Source of the DNA: Bacteroidales bacterium
Lineage (GTDB): Bacteria > Bacteroidota > Bacteroidia > Bacteroidales > FEN-979
DNA: 46,894 nt
Assembly (NCBI GenBank): GCA_023231005.1
Contig: JALNWG010000024.1
Span: 1 to 46,894, forward strand
Reading direction: 5' to 3'
Below, piece by piece: positions 18,333-26,287 of this stretch. Within the stretch, counting starts at the first letter, position 1. Each line of letters opens with the position of its first letter. The notes beneath the pieces are model-generated. The model was not told the DNA's origin. It saw only the letters and a program-made list of their open reading frames with translations, and made no database searches. A program made the translations under genes and the position numbers.

Positions 18333-19856
18333 ATGACATATATTATAACAGGAGCGGGACTGACCATTGAAGATGTTGTGCGTGTAGCCCGTCATAATGA
18401 AAAAGTTGAACTCGATTCCAAGGCCATCGAACGGATTCATAAATGCCGGTCTATGCTTGAACGAAAAATTGAAGCCCATGAAATCATGTATGGGGTCAAT
18501 ACCGGTATTGGTGAATTCTCTGAAGTTGTTTTGAATGATGAACAAGTCAAAGAGTTTCAGAAATATTTAGTGTATAATCACGCGGCAGGAATTGGGGATC
18601 CGATGCCCATTGAATGGGTTCGTGGTGCCATGCTGGGGCGTTGCAATGTCCATGCCCATGGAAATTCAGGTTCAAGGCTGGAAATTACGCAAACTCTGGT
18701 TGATATGCTTAATAAAGGGGTAACCCCGATGGTTTGTCAAAAGGGTTCCGTAGGTGCTTGTGGAGACCTGGCTCCCATGTCGCAAATTGCCTTACTGATG
18801 ATGGGTGAAGGTCAGGCTTATTACAAAGGAAAACTGATGCCTGGTAAAGAAGCCCTTGCTGCTGCAGGAATTCCCATTCCTGGTTTGCAAGCCCGCGACG
18901 GTCTTGCCACCATCAATGGATCCAATGTTCTTACAGCTATGAGTGCAATTTTTCTGTACGATGCCAATAACTGGCTGAAACAAGCAGAAATTGCAGCGTC
19001 CATGTCGCTTGAAGCCATGAAAGCAAATATGCGTCCTTATAGTCCAAAGCTCCATGAGGTGCGTGGGTTTAAAGGCGCTATCCGCAGTGCTGCAGCCATT
19101 ATGAAATGCATTCAGGGTGGAGATCTTGCAGAGATGAAAGTTAAATGCAAGGTTCAGGATGCTTATTCCATGCGTTCAACCCCTCAGGTTATCGGCGCTG
19201 CCCATGATGCATTGGCTTATGCACGTTCACAGGTGGAAATCGAACTCAATGGAGTGGGTGACAACCCGATTTTCTTCCCCGATGAAAATCTTCAGCTTTC
19301 CGGTGCCAATTTCCAGGGCTCTCCGGTATCTGTTCCCATGGATATGGCCGGGTATGTAATCACCATGGTATGCGTAATGAGTGAACGCCGGATGAACCGA
19401 TTGAATAACCCTGCCCTGAGCGTTGGTTTGCCAGCTTTCCTGTCGAAAGGTGCCGGAATGTTCAGCGGCTTGATGTTGAGCCAATATACCGCCGATATGC
19501 AGATCGTTGAACAACGAATTTTATCCATGCCTGCTTCCATTCAATCCATCCCCGCTGCTGCCGACCAGGAAGATTTTGTTTCCATGGGAATGAATACGGC
19601 GCTGAAAAATTTCCAGATCCTCGATAATGCTTATGGAATTCTTGGAATTGAACTAATGGCAGCCGCACAAGCGCTTGACTTCCGGGAATATAAATTCGGA
19701 ATAGGGGTTACAAAAGCCAAAGAGGTGATCCGGAAGCATGTCGATTTTTTAGAGATTGACCGCCCCCTCTATCCTGACCACAATAAAATGAAGGAACTTG
19801 TCAAGTCGTGTGAATTGCTGAATGAAGTTGAAAAGACGGTTGGTCTGCTTGGATAA
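18333..19856 (+). CDS. hutH: Histidine ammonia-lyase family protein with Ala-Cys-Gly MIO triad
   Basis: 507 residues, the usual size of HutH, which deaminates L-histidine to urocanate in the cytoplasm. Conserved landmarks: YGVNTGIGEF near residue 53, the MIO-forming segment GSVGACGDLAP, QDAYSMRSTPQVIGA, NGVGDNPIFF and GIELMAAAQALDFR, whose glutamate is the histidine-side-chain residue of HutH. The cofactor precursor triad is Ala142-Cys143-Gly144 instead of Ala-Ser-Gly. In Pseudomonas putida HAL a Ser143-to-Cys change is known to still mature into active enzyme, so activity is plausible. No hutU, hutI or hutG lies in the window, so the urocanate pathway is not shown; another aromatic amino acid could be the substrate. 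No clear promoter was seen upstream. Confidence 0.88.
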   Translation: MTYIITGAGLTIEDVVRVARHNEKVELDSKAIERIHKCRSMLERKIEAHEIMYGVNTGIGEFSEVVLNDEQVKEFQKYLVYNHAAGIGDPMPIEWVRGAMLGRCNVHAHGNSGSRLEITQTLVDMLNKGVTPMVCQKGSVGACGDLAPMSQIALLMMGEGQAYYKGKLMPGKEALAAAGIPIPGLQARDGLATINGSNVLTAMSAIFLYDANNWLKQAEIAASMSLEAMKANMRPYSPKLHEVRGFKGAIRSAAAIMKCIQGGDLAEMKVKCKVQDAYSMRSTPQVIGAAHDALAYARSQVEIELNGVGDNPIFFPDENLQLSGANFQGSPVSVPMDMAGYVITMVCVMSERRMNRLNNPALSVGLPAFLSKGAGMFSGLMLSQYTADMQIVEQRILSMPASIQSIPAAADQEDFVSMGMNTALKNFQILDNAYGILGIELMAAAQALDFREYKFGIGVTKAKEVIRKHVDFLEIDRPLYPDHNKMKELVKSCELLNEVEKTVGLLG

Positions 19857-19924
19857 TAACCGATTTTACTTTATTTTGGTAATACATCAGGCTTTGACGC
19901 TAAAAAACTCTTGTTACAATACGT

Positions 19925-20365
19925 ATGGAAGAAAACACTCAACCTTTACTGCCCGAATCAAAACCTAAACGTTCCAACTTGCTTACTGTTTTGTGTATCC
20001 TGACTTTTATCGGGAGCGGAATGAACATGTTCTCGAGTTTTGTGATTTCTGCTTTTTACGAAACTTTTATACAGGTTCTTCAGGAGATTGCAGAAAAATT
20101 CAATTTACCGGGGATGGATGTATTTCTTGAAGCAAAACCACTTTTTTTCTTTATCTCCGGAATTTTATATGCCGGGTCTGTGGCAGGAGCTGTTCTGATG
20201 TTTCAATTACGAAAAGTCGGGTTTCATGTTTACACCATTTTTCAGATTTTACTGGTCATTGCCCCGATGTATTTCATGCACTTGTCGGGACCGAATATTT
20301 CCGATTTAATTTTTTCGGGGACTTTCATCATCCTTTACAGTATACACCTTAAAATAATGATCTGA
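19925..20365 (+). CDS. Small four-helix integral membrane protein
   Basis: 146 residues. A short hydrophilic N-terminus (MEENTQPLLPESKPKRSNLL) precedes four predicted membrane helices at about residues 20-45, 70-92, 97-117 and 125-146. No catalytic motif or known family was recognised. It is followed 1 bp later by a protein of like size and topology, and the two look like diverged duplicates (proline/lysine-rich head, TM1, a long loop, TM2-4). They are surely co-transcribed. Function unknown. Confidence 0.7.
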   Translation: MEENTQPLLPESKPKRSNLLTVLCILTFIGSGMNMFSSFVISAFYETFIQVLQEIAEKFNLPGMDVFLEAKPLFFFISGILYAGSVAGAVLMFQLRKVGFHVYTIFQILLVIAPMYFMHLSGPNISDLIFSGTFIILYSIHLKIMI

Positions 20366-20366
20366 C

Positions 20367-20789
20367 ATGGAGAAAAAAACCGGTCCGGAATATGTTCCAG
20401 AACCTCTGATCAAAAAGACCCGGCCGGTTTTTTTTACTGCATTATTTATATTTTCCTGGATTTATTTTGGGTTTCTTACCTTAATTTATCTCCTTGCAAT
20501 TTTTTATTCCCGTACGATCACCGAAGTCGTAAACCAATATACTCCAATACATCTGCATTCAAAGCATAAGGACTTACTCCTGGTTTTATTCTGTGCTTGT
20601 CTTCTTCACCTTTTTGCCTTTACCGGAACGATATTAATGTGGCATCGTCGCCGGTGGGGATATTATCTGATCGCCATAACCTCACTTATTGCAGCCTCTT
20701 ACCAACTGTTCCAACCCGAGATAGCCATCACCACAACAGGCATTTACATTATTTTAGTCGTATTATTCGGGATATTTTACCGCCGATAA
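20367..20789 (+). CDS. Small four-helix integral membrane protein, likely relative of the preceding one
   Basis: 140 residues. The hydrophilic head MEKKTGPEYVPEPLIKKTR is followed by helices at about 22-45, 68-90, 95-113 and 118-137, with HRRRWGYYL in the short loop between helices 2 and 3, where the partner has QLRKVGFHVY. The shared position of this basic-aromatic turn argues for common ancestry with the upstream gene, which ends 1 bp before this ATG. No known domain was recognised. The gene converges on a minus-strand gene 22 bp away with no obvious terminator. Confidence 0.7.
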   Translation: MEKKTGPEYVPEPLIKKTRPVFFTALFIFSWIYFGFLTLIYLLAIFYSRTITEVVNQYTPIHLHSKHKDLLLVLFCACLLHLFAFTGTILMWHRRRWGYYLIAITSLIAASYQLFQPEIAITTTGIYIILVVLFGIFYRR

Positions 20790-20811
20790 AGATAAAATCC
20801 TTACTTGATTA

Positions 20812-21177
20812 TCATGGATGTGATACCATTATGATAGTTGTAATCATCATGGTTTTGTTTGAGGTAGGCTTCCCATCGGCAGTAGAGGTAATGAGTCGAT
20901 ATCCTTTTCCATTCAGTTTGTTCAGTGTTCGGGTTATCGTTTGTCCGTTGCTTACGAGATATTCATCATTGTATTTGAACGGCTTTAGAGGAATCACCTC
21001 AAATGTGCTATCAGGATAATTAATGACAATCTTAGAAGATGTAACGGTGAAATTTTCATACACTCTCATTACCAGGTATTTCCCTTCATTCGATTCAGGA
21101 TGATTTACAAATCCCGTCAACAATCCAAAGACCAACAATATAGCCACAGGGACCATGATCAACAACCATTTTTTCAT
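20812..21177 (-). CDS. Small exported or membrane-anchored hypothetical protein
   Basis: 121 residues from the ATG at 21177 (MKKWLLIMVPVAILLVFGLL), a hydrophobic N-terminal anchor or signal sequence without a lipobox. The rest is a compact soluble domain (ESNEGKYLVMRVYENF ... LNGKGYRLITS) of mixed strands that I do not recognise. The pattern YLVMRVYE ... FEVIPLKPF ... LNKLNGKGYRLI resembles small DUF-type envelope proteins common in Bacteroidota, in which the last motif predicts a return strand, but I cannot name the family. The in-frame upstream ATG (MLNFFSKLKT) is less likely because it would bury the signal sequence. Confidence 0.6.
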   Translation of the reverse strand: MKKWLLIMVPVAILLVFGLLTGFVNHPESNEGKYLVMRVYENFTVTSSKIVINYPDSTFEVIPLKPFKYNDEYLVSNGQTITRTLNKLNGKGYRLITSTADGKPTSNKTMMITTIIMVSHP

Positions 21178-21315
21178 AGTTTTCAGTTTTGAAAAAAAAT
21201 TTAACAATTTTACAAAATATTTAATGCACTTAGATTTTTTTGTGTAAATTTCGGTGATTTTTTCTCCAGTTGGAGAGTAAGGAATAAAAAAATGTTAAAC
21301 CTTAAATTTAAACGT

Positions 21316-22191
21316 ATGAAAAAATGTTTACTGTCAATGCTCGTTCTTTGCTTTAGCTTGAGTGTAATTCAAGCTCAGGATTTAACTTCAAAAAAGGGGA
21401 TCCCAATCCTACCAGAAGCAGGTGAATATGGATTGTCGATCGATGCAGTGCCTTTTTTTGAATATGCAGGTAATCTTTTTAATGGAAATTCCTTTAATAA
21501 TGCACCAACTTGGGACTTCCCCGGTTTAGGACATGGTAATCCAATGTTCACGATCAGTGGAAAATATTTTAAAACTGCAAATACTGCATATCGTGGAAGA
21601 GTTCGTATAGGATATCACAATGAAACTATTAAAAATACACTTTGGGACCAAACCGATACAAACATGGTTGATCTTAAAACAGTTGAAGACAAATGGACAT
21701 ATTCATCATTAGATATCTCTATCGGTCTCGGTATTGAAAAAAGAAGAGGCAAGGGAAGAGTTCAAGGTATTTATGGTGCTATGGTTAATTTATCAGTCTC
21801 CACTGCTGGCAATAAAATCAAATATGGCAACGAAATGTCAGCTAAGTATCCTACTCCATTATCGACGGATTATCCTTGGGTTGAAGAAGAAAATGGATAT
21901 GCTACTTCACCTGCTAGTTACCGAGTCACCAAAGATAATGATGGTTTGACTTTTGGAATTGGTGTAAATGCATTTGTCGGAGTTGAATACTTTTTCGCAC
22001 CCAAAATGTCTATTGGTGGAGAATTTGATTTTGGTATCATGTTCGCATCAACCGGAAAAAGCAAATATACTGTTGAATCTTTTGACGGGACCTCTGTAAA
22101 AACTGCCGAAACAAAAACAGGAGGAGCAACCCATTTCTGCATCGATAATTCCAATACTGGTGGCGCTATCAATCTGACTTTCTATTTCTAA
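21316..22191 (+). CDS. Outer-membrane beta-barrel-like protein
   Basis: 291 residues from the ATG at 21316 (MKKCLLSMLVLCFSLSVIQA, cleaved signal peptide); the in-frame ATG at 21292 would put eight residues in front of it. The mature part alternates polar and aromatic residues in strands separated by glycine- and asparagine-rich turns. It has IGGEFDFGIMFAST and ends on the aromatic residues NLTFYF, as outer-membrane barrels do. The 21-bp hairpin terminator that follows is shared with the converging epimerase gene. It could be a small porin-like or OmpW-like barrel; ligand unknown. Confidence 0.72.
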   Translation: MKKCLLSMLVLCFSLSVIQAQDLTSKKGIPILPEAGEYGLSIDAVPFFEYAGNLFNGNSFNNAPTWDFPGLGHGNPMFTISGKYFKTANTAYRGRVRIGYHNETIKNTLWDQTDTNMVDLKTVEDKWTYSSLDISIGLGIEKRRGKGRVQGIYGAMVNLSVSTAGNKIKYGNEMSAKYPTPLSTDYPWVEEENGYATSPASYRVTKDNDGLTFGIGVNAFVGVEYFFAPKMSIGGEFDFGIMFASTGKSKYTVESFDGTSVKTAETKTGGATHFCIDNSNTGGAINLTFYF

Positions 22192-22213
22192 TACCCAAAC
22201 ACCCTTTTAATAT

Positions 22214-22257
22214 AAAAAGAAAGAACCTCATGGAAATCCATGAGGTTCTTTCTTTTT
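22214..22257. terminator. Bidirectional terminator between the barrel gene and the epimerase
   Basis: A very long perfect inverted repeat, 21 bp per arm (22214-22234 with 22237-22257), starting A5 and ending T5, with the core AGAACCTCATGG. It serves both converging genes. Confidence 0.85.
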
Positions 22258-22278
22258 ATTCCAAATTCCCCGATTTAT

Positions 22279-23283
22279 TCAGAGCCAATGTTCGTTTTTA
22301 TACCAGGCAATGGTTTCTTCAACTCCTTTATTAAGGTCATATTTTGCAACAAAGTTAAAATCACGTTGCAGCGGTTCAATTTCACATCGCCAGTTTGTAC
22401 TGCTCAAAACATTAAATTTATCGGTATTTAACGTGGGAACCTGACCCCATAACCCCGTAACATTTTCTCCAACGGTTGCAATGGTCTTTACAATAAATAA
22501 CGGAACAGTAATCCGAATTGTTTTTTTCCCAAGAACACGTTTGGTAATTGCAGCAAATTCTTTGGAAGTATATTCTTTTCCATCCGTAACAAAATAAGCT
22601 TTATGAACATGTTCTGAAACAAGTGCATCAAAAAGCAACCCAACGTAATCCCGTACATAAATAAAAGTAAGGATCTGTTCCTTAAAACCAATATACGGTT
22701 CCAGTCCGCGATTAATGGTCTGGAAGAAAACAAAATAGTCGCGCTCTTTGGGGCCATAAACGCCAGTAGGCCGGAAAATTAGCCAGGGAAAGTCCTGAAG
22801 CGGTGTAATAAAATTCTCTGTGGCCAATTTGCTCTTGCCGTATAGTTCAATGGGCTTGGGTTTATCGGAAAGCATGACCGGAGCACCTGTGGATGGATCC
22901 CCCGGCCCAAAGGCAGCCAGACTACTGGCATAAATAAATTTTTCAGGAACCATCCCGGTTTCCCTTAATGCTTCAATAAAATTGATCGTGTTCCGGGTAT
23001 TGACATTATAAAAATCGTCTTTCGTTTTTGTCTTTGTCAAACCAGCATTATGGATAATATACTGGAACCGGATGCCTGATTTTTTGCAAGTTTCAAGTGT
23101 TTGAATAACCGCTTCACGGGTAGAAAAATCAAACTCAATAAAATTGATTCGCGAATCTTGTAAATACTTGCGGGAACTTGATTTCCGGATTCCTGCATAA
23201 ACAGTAAAACCGCGATTCAAACCCTCCTCAACTAAAAAACTGCCAATGAATCCACTGGCTCCGGTTATCAAAACATTTTTCAT
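22279..23283 (-). CDS. Extended SDR NAD(P)-dependent reductase/epimerase, candidate ceramide reductase
   Basis: 334 residues. Residues 1-14 hold the dinucleotide-binding GASGFIG motif. The catalytic pair is YGKSK (Tyr148, Lys152), with Ser120/121 upstream. RPTGVYGPKERDYF follows in the substrate-side domain. This is an extended short-chain dehydrogenase. It is the last gene of a minus-strand set whose first gene is a serine palmitoyltransferase and whose second is a GNAT-type acyltransferase; the gaps are 11 and 22 bp. In sphingolipid-making Bacteroidota and Caulobacter an enzyme of this type (CerR) reduces the 3-oxo group of oxidised ceramide. That role is assigned from context; a sugar-nucleotide epimerase is the alternative. 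Confidence 0.72.
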   Translation of the reverse strand: MKNVLITGASGFIGSFLVEEGLNRGFTVYAGIRKSSSRKYLQDSRINFIEFDFSTREAVIQTLETCKKSGIRFQYIIHNAGLTKTKTKDDFYNVNTRNTINFIEALRETGMVPEKFIYASSLAAFGPGDPSTGAPVMLSDKPKPIELYGKSKLATENFITPLQDFPWLIFRPTGVYGPKERDYFVFFQTINRGLEPYIGFKEQILTFIYVRDYVGLLFDALVSEHVHKAYFVTDGKEYTSKEFAAITKRVLGKKTIRITVPLFIVKTIATVGENVTGLWGQVPTLNTDKFNVLSSTNWRCEIEPLQRDFNFVAKYDLNKGVEETIAWYKNEHWL

Positions 23284-23305
23284 AAATGAAAATGGTAATG
23301 GTATG

Positions 23306-24442
23306 CTAACTAAAATGTTTGATCCAACACCGCCTTGTTAAATGTTGTCGGCCATTGAAATTTTTCCAGATCGTCAACGCTTTGGCATTATTTTCCAATT
23401 GCGGATTGGTAATTGCTTTTTTAATTCCAGCCCGAATATAAGACCTGTGCATTTCATTATAATACAACGAATTGACACCTTTTCCCTGATAATCTGGGCG
23501 AACGCCATTCAGGTACATATCAATGGTGTCATTCTTTTTAATCGCTCGTAATATATACAGAAATCCGAACGGGAAAAGTTTTCCATTACACTTTCGAAGG
23601 GCTTTGGTAAGGGAAGGCATGGATATGCCAAAACCAATGACTTCATCCTTTTGATCAACTACAAAAGAGACAAATTCCGGACGTATAAATCCAAAGTAAG
23701 ACTTCACATAAGCATCTACCTGCTTCTGTGAAAGTGCAGTATATCCATAAAGCTCATCAAAGGCAGCATTTAGAGTGCGAAACATTTTCGGAGCATAAGC
23801 CACCAGATCCTTTGCTTTTTTGGCTTTAATCAGCCTGAGTTTGTATTTTTCCTGAATCAGTTGTGATAAACGATCAACTTTTTCTGGAATGGCAGGAGGA
23901 ATCTCAAATTCATATTGTACCCAATCGGCAGCTTTTTCAAAGCCCAACTGCTCCATGTGGGTTACATAATAGGAATAATTATAAATAGATGCCATGGTGG
24001 CTTGTTCTTCAAACCCCTTGATGAGCATACCTTCGTTGTCCATATCGGAAAAACCCAGAGGGCCCTGAATACCATCCATTCCCTTCTCTTTTCCCCAGGT
24101 TATCACTTGTTCTACCAGAGCACGGGAAACATCGATATCGTCAATAAAATCAATCCATCCAAACCGGACCAATTTTTCATTCCATCGTTTATTGGCATTG
24201 TGATTAATAATACCGGCAATACGTCCCACCAATTCTTTATCCTTATATGCCAGCCAATACGCTGCTTCACAAAAATCAAAAGCAGGGTTTTTTCCCCTGC
24301 TCAGTGTGTTTATTTCGTCCATCCGCATCGGAGGACACCAGAATTTATTTTCCTTGTAAAGTTTGTATTGAAACCCGATGAATTGTTTAAGCTCTTTTTT
24401 TGTCTGAACTTTTTTTAATTCAATATTGGTATTGTTTGTCAT
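23306..24442 (-). CDS. GNAT-fold acyltransferase, candidate bacterial ceramide synthase
   Basis: 378 residues, soluble, with no signal peptide. The N-terminal half contains YKDKELVGRIAGIINHNAN, a GNAT motif A-like strand and turn, and IQGPLGFSDMDNEGMLIKGF. The C-terminal half contains GVRPDYQGKGVNSLYYNEM, the R/Q-x-x-G-x-G/A acyl-CoA-binding loop (QGKGVN). It sits 11 bp after spt and 22 bp before an SDR gene. In bacteria ceramide N-acylation is performed by a GNAT-type protein unrelated to eukaryotic ceramide synthase, so context plus fold makes this the likely N-acyltransferase acting on 3-ketosphinganine. A paralog lies at 7850-9058. The function is inferred and activity has not been shown. 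Confidence 0.68.
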   Translation of the reverse strand: MTNNTNIELKKVQTKKELKQFIGFQYKLYKENKFWCPPMRMDEINTLSRGKNPAFDFCEAAYWLAYKDKELVGRIAGIINHNANKRWNEKLVRFGWIDFIDDIDVSRALVEQVITWGKEKGMDGIQGPLGFSDMDNEGMLIKGFEEQATMASIYNYSYYVTHMEQLGFEKAADWVQYEFEIPPAIPEKVDRLSQLIQEKYKLRLIKAKKAKDLVAYAPKMFRTLNAAFDELYGYTALSQKQVDAYVKSYFGFIRPEFVSFVVDQKDEVIGFGISMPSLTKALRKCNGKLFPFGFLYILRAIKKNDTIDMYLNGVRPDYQGKGVNSLYYNEMHRSYIRAGIKKAITNPQLENNAKALTIWKNFNGRQHLTRRCWIKHFS

Positions 24443-24453
24443 CTAACCTGGGT

Positions 24454-25638
24454 TCATATTATATGAAGTTTCTTCCCTAATTTTTCGAATTTTTCCAGAG
24501 CAACATCAACTTGTTCTTTGGTATGGGTAGCCATCAGGGAGAACCGAATCAACGTATTTTCCTTACTTACTGCAGGAGCAACGACCGGATTGACAAAGAT
24601 GCCTTCATCCAGCAACATTCTGGTAATTTTCAGGGTTTTAAAATTATCCCTGATATATAATGGAATAATGGGAGTAACGGTATGTCCGATATCAAATCCT
24701 AATCTTCTGAAATTATCAATGGCATGATGAGTCACTGACCAAAGGTTAGCAATTCGTTCCGGTTCATTTTTGATGATTTCGAGCGCTGCCAGTACTGAGG
24801 CAGCAGCGGCTGGAGTAGCCGAAGCGCTAAAGATCAAGGTACGGGAATTGTGTTTGATATAATTAATGGTTTCAGCATCACTGGCAATAAATCCGCCAAG
24901 CGCGGCCAATGATTTCGAGAATGTTCCCATAATCAGGTCAACTTTTTTAGTCAGCCCAAAATGGCTGGCTGTTCCAGAGCCTTGTTCGCCGATCACTCCG
25001 ATGGCATGTGCATCGTCGATCATGACGGTAGCCTCATATTTTTCGGCCAGAATCACAATTTCAGGAAGATTGGCAATGTCGCCATCCATACTGAAGATAC
25101 CATCGATAACAATGAGTTTGATCCGGTTGGGTTCACACCGTTTGAGAAGCCGTTCCAGCGACTCCATGTCGTTGTGACGAAACTTCAGAACCTTGGCAAA
25201 CGACAACCGGGTGGCTTCAATGATGGAAGCGTGATCCAGCTCATCAATCAGAATATAATCGTTACGGCCTGTTACCGTTGGAATTACGCCGAGGTTCGTC
25301 TGAAACCCTGTACTGTAAACAAGAGCGCCCTCTTTACCAACAAAAGAGGCAAGTTTGTTCTCCAGCTCAATATGGATATCTAAGGTCCCGTTTAAAAAGC
25401 GTGAACCGGCACAACCTGTCCCATATTTTTTGGTGGCATTTATGGCTGCTTCCTTGATTTTTGGATGATTGGTTAATCCAAGATAACTGTTTGATCCAAA
25501 CATCAGCACTTTCTTGCCATTTATGGTTACAACAGTATCCTGATCAGACTCGATCGTCCGGAAATAGGGATAAATGCCCATTTTCTGAATTTTTTGTGGT
25601 TCAGTATAATGGGATAATTTGCGTTGAAGAAACCTCAT
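24454..25638 (-). CDS. spt: Serine palmitoyltransferase (alpha-oxoamine synthase)
   Basis: 394 residues, fold-type I PLP enzyme. It has KYGTGCAGSRFLNGTLDIH, the glycine-rich acyl-site segment, IDDAHAIGVIGEQG (Asp208 to the PLP pyridine, His211) and the Schiff-base lysine in GTFSKSLAALGG (Lys242). The N-terminal MRFLQRKLSHYTEPQKIQKM and the MGIYPYFRTIE block are those of Bacteroidota serine palmitoyltransferases rather than KBL or BioF. It condenses L-serine with a long-chain (often branched) acyl-CoA or acyl-ACP to 3-ketosphinganine in the first step of sphingolipid synthesis. It heads a tight minus-strand set with the acyltransferase and SDR genes and has its own promoter 3' of iorB. Confidence 0.88.
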   Translation of the reverse strand: MRFLQRKLSHYTEPQKIQKMGIYPYFRTIESDQDTVVTINGKKVLMFGSNSYLGLTNHPKIKEAAINATKKYGTGCAGSRFLNGTLDIHIELENKLASFVGKEGALVYSTGFQTNLGVIPTVTGRNDYILIDELDHASIIEATRLSFAKVLKFRHNDMESLERLLKRCEPNRIKLIVIDGIFSMDGDIANLPEIVILAEKYEATVMIDDAHAIGVIGEQGSGTASHFGLTKKVDLIMGTFSKSLAALGGFIASDAETINYIKHNSRTLIFSASATPAAAASVLAALEIIKNEPERIANLWSVTHHAIDNFRRLGFDIGHTVTPIIPLYIRDNFKTLKITRMLLDEGIFVNPVVAPAVSKENTLIRFSLMATHTKEQVDVALEKFEKLGKKLHII

Positions 25639-25673
25639 TGTTTGATTTATATCTGAATAAAAAATAAAGCGCT

Positions 25674-25681
25674 CAAAGATA
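25674..25681 (-). promoter_or_regulatory. Promoter -7 element of spt
   Basis: TATCTTTG on the minus strand, 35 bp before the spt ATG and 11 bp past the iorB stop codon. It gives the sphingolipid genes independent expression from iorAB. Confidence 0.55.
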
Positions 25682-25692
25682 TGAAGAAAAAA

Positions 25693-26274
25693 TTACATTT
25701 GTTTTTCAGCAAAAACACGACCAGCTTTCAATGCTTTTAGGTTAAGTTCTATGACCTCTTCCCCTTTTCTCCCGAAAATATGTCGGATGGCATTTTCCAG
25801 TTTTTCATAGGTCATGCCAAGAAAAGGAGAAGCTGCGCCAAGAATTACAATATTGGCAACTTTTGGCGAACCCGTTTCTTTCGCTGCTGTATCTGCATCC
25901 AGGACAATATGATGTGGTATATTTACAATTTCTGCTATCACCTTATCAAGATCAGGATAATTCGGGATATTGTTGAATGGTTGGGTATTGGTTATCACCC
26001 ACCCTTCCTGTGACAAATAAGGCAGATAACGTAGCGATTCCATGGGTTCAATAGAAATAATCATATCTGCTTGTCCAAATGGGATAAGATCGGAGGCAAT
26101 TTCCTGTTCAGAAATGCGAAGATTCGACATCACATCGCCTCCACGTTGACTCATTCCATGAACTTCCGACTGTTTGAGATACATTCCTTGTTCGAGCGCT
26201 GCAAAACCTATAATCGAGGCAATGGAGATGATTCCCTGACCACCTACACCGGCTAAAATAATATCTTTTTTCAT
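25693..26274 (-). CDS. iorB: Indolepyruvate ferredoxin oxidoreductase, beta subunit
   Basis: 193 residues, the normal size of IorB (the gamma-like domain of 2-oxoacid oxidoreductases). MKKDIILAGVGGQGIISIAS is the family's starting motif, and SEVHGMSQRGGDVMSNLRIS is its second hallmark. With IorA it oxidises aryl-pyruvates from aromatic amino acids to aryl-acyl-CoA with reduction of ferredoxin, a typical anaerobic step. It begins 13 bp after the iorA stop codon, so the two are co-transcribed. It is cytoplasmic. Confidence 0.9.
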   Translation of the reverse strand: MKKDIILAGVGGQGIISIASIIGFAALEQGMYLKQSEVHGMSQRGGDVMSNLRISEQEIASDLIPFGQADMIISIEPMESLRYLPYLSQEGWVITNTQPFNNIPNYPDLDKVIAEIVNIPHHIVLDADTAAKETGSPKVANIVILGAASPFLGMTYEKLENAIRHIFGRKGEEVIELNLKALKAGRVFAEKQM

Positions 26275-26287
26275 TGATGAATTTGGT

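Noticed and set aside
25674..25692. Terminator between iorB and spt
   Set aside because: No stem with a U-tract is present in the gap; only a promoter-like element was found.
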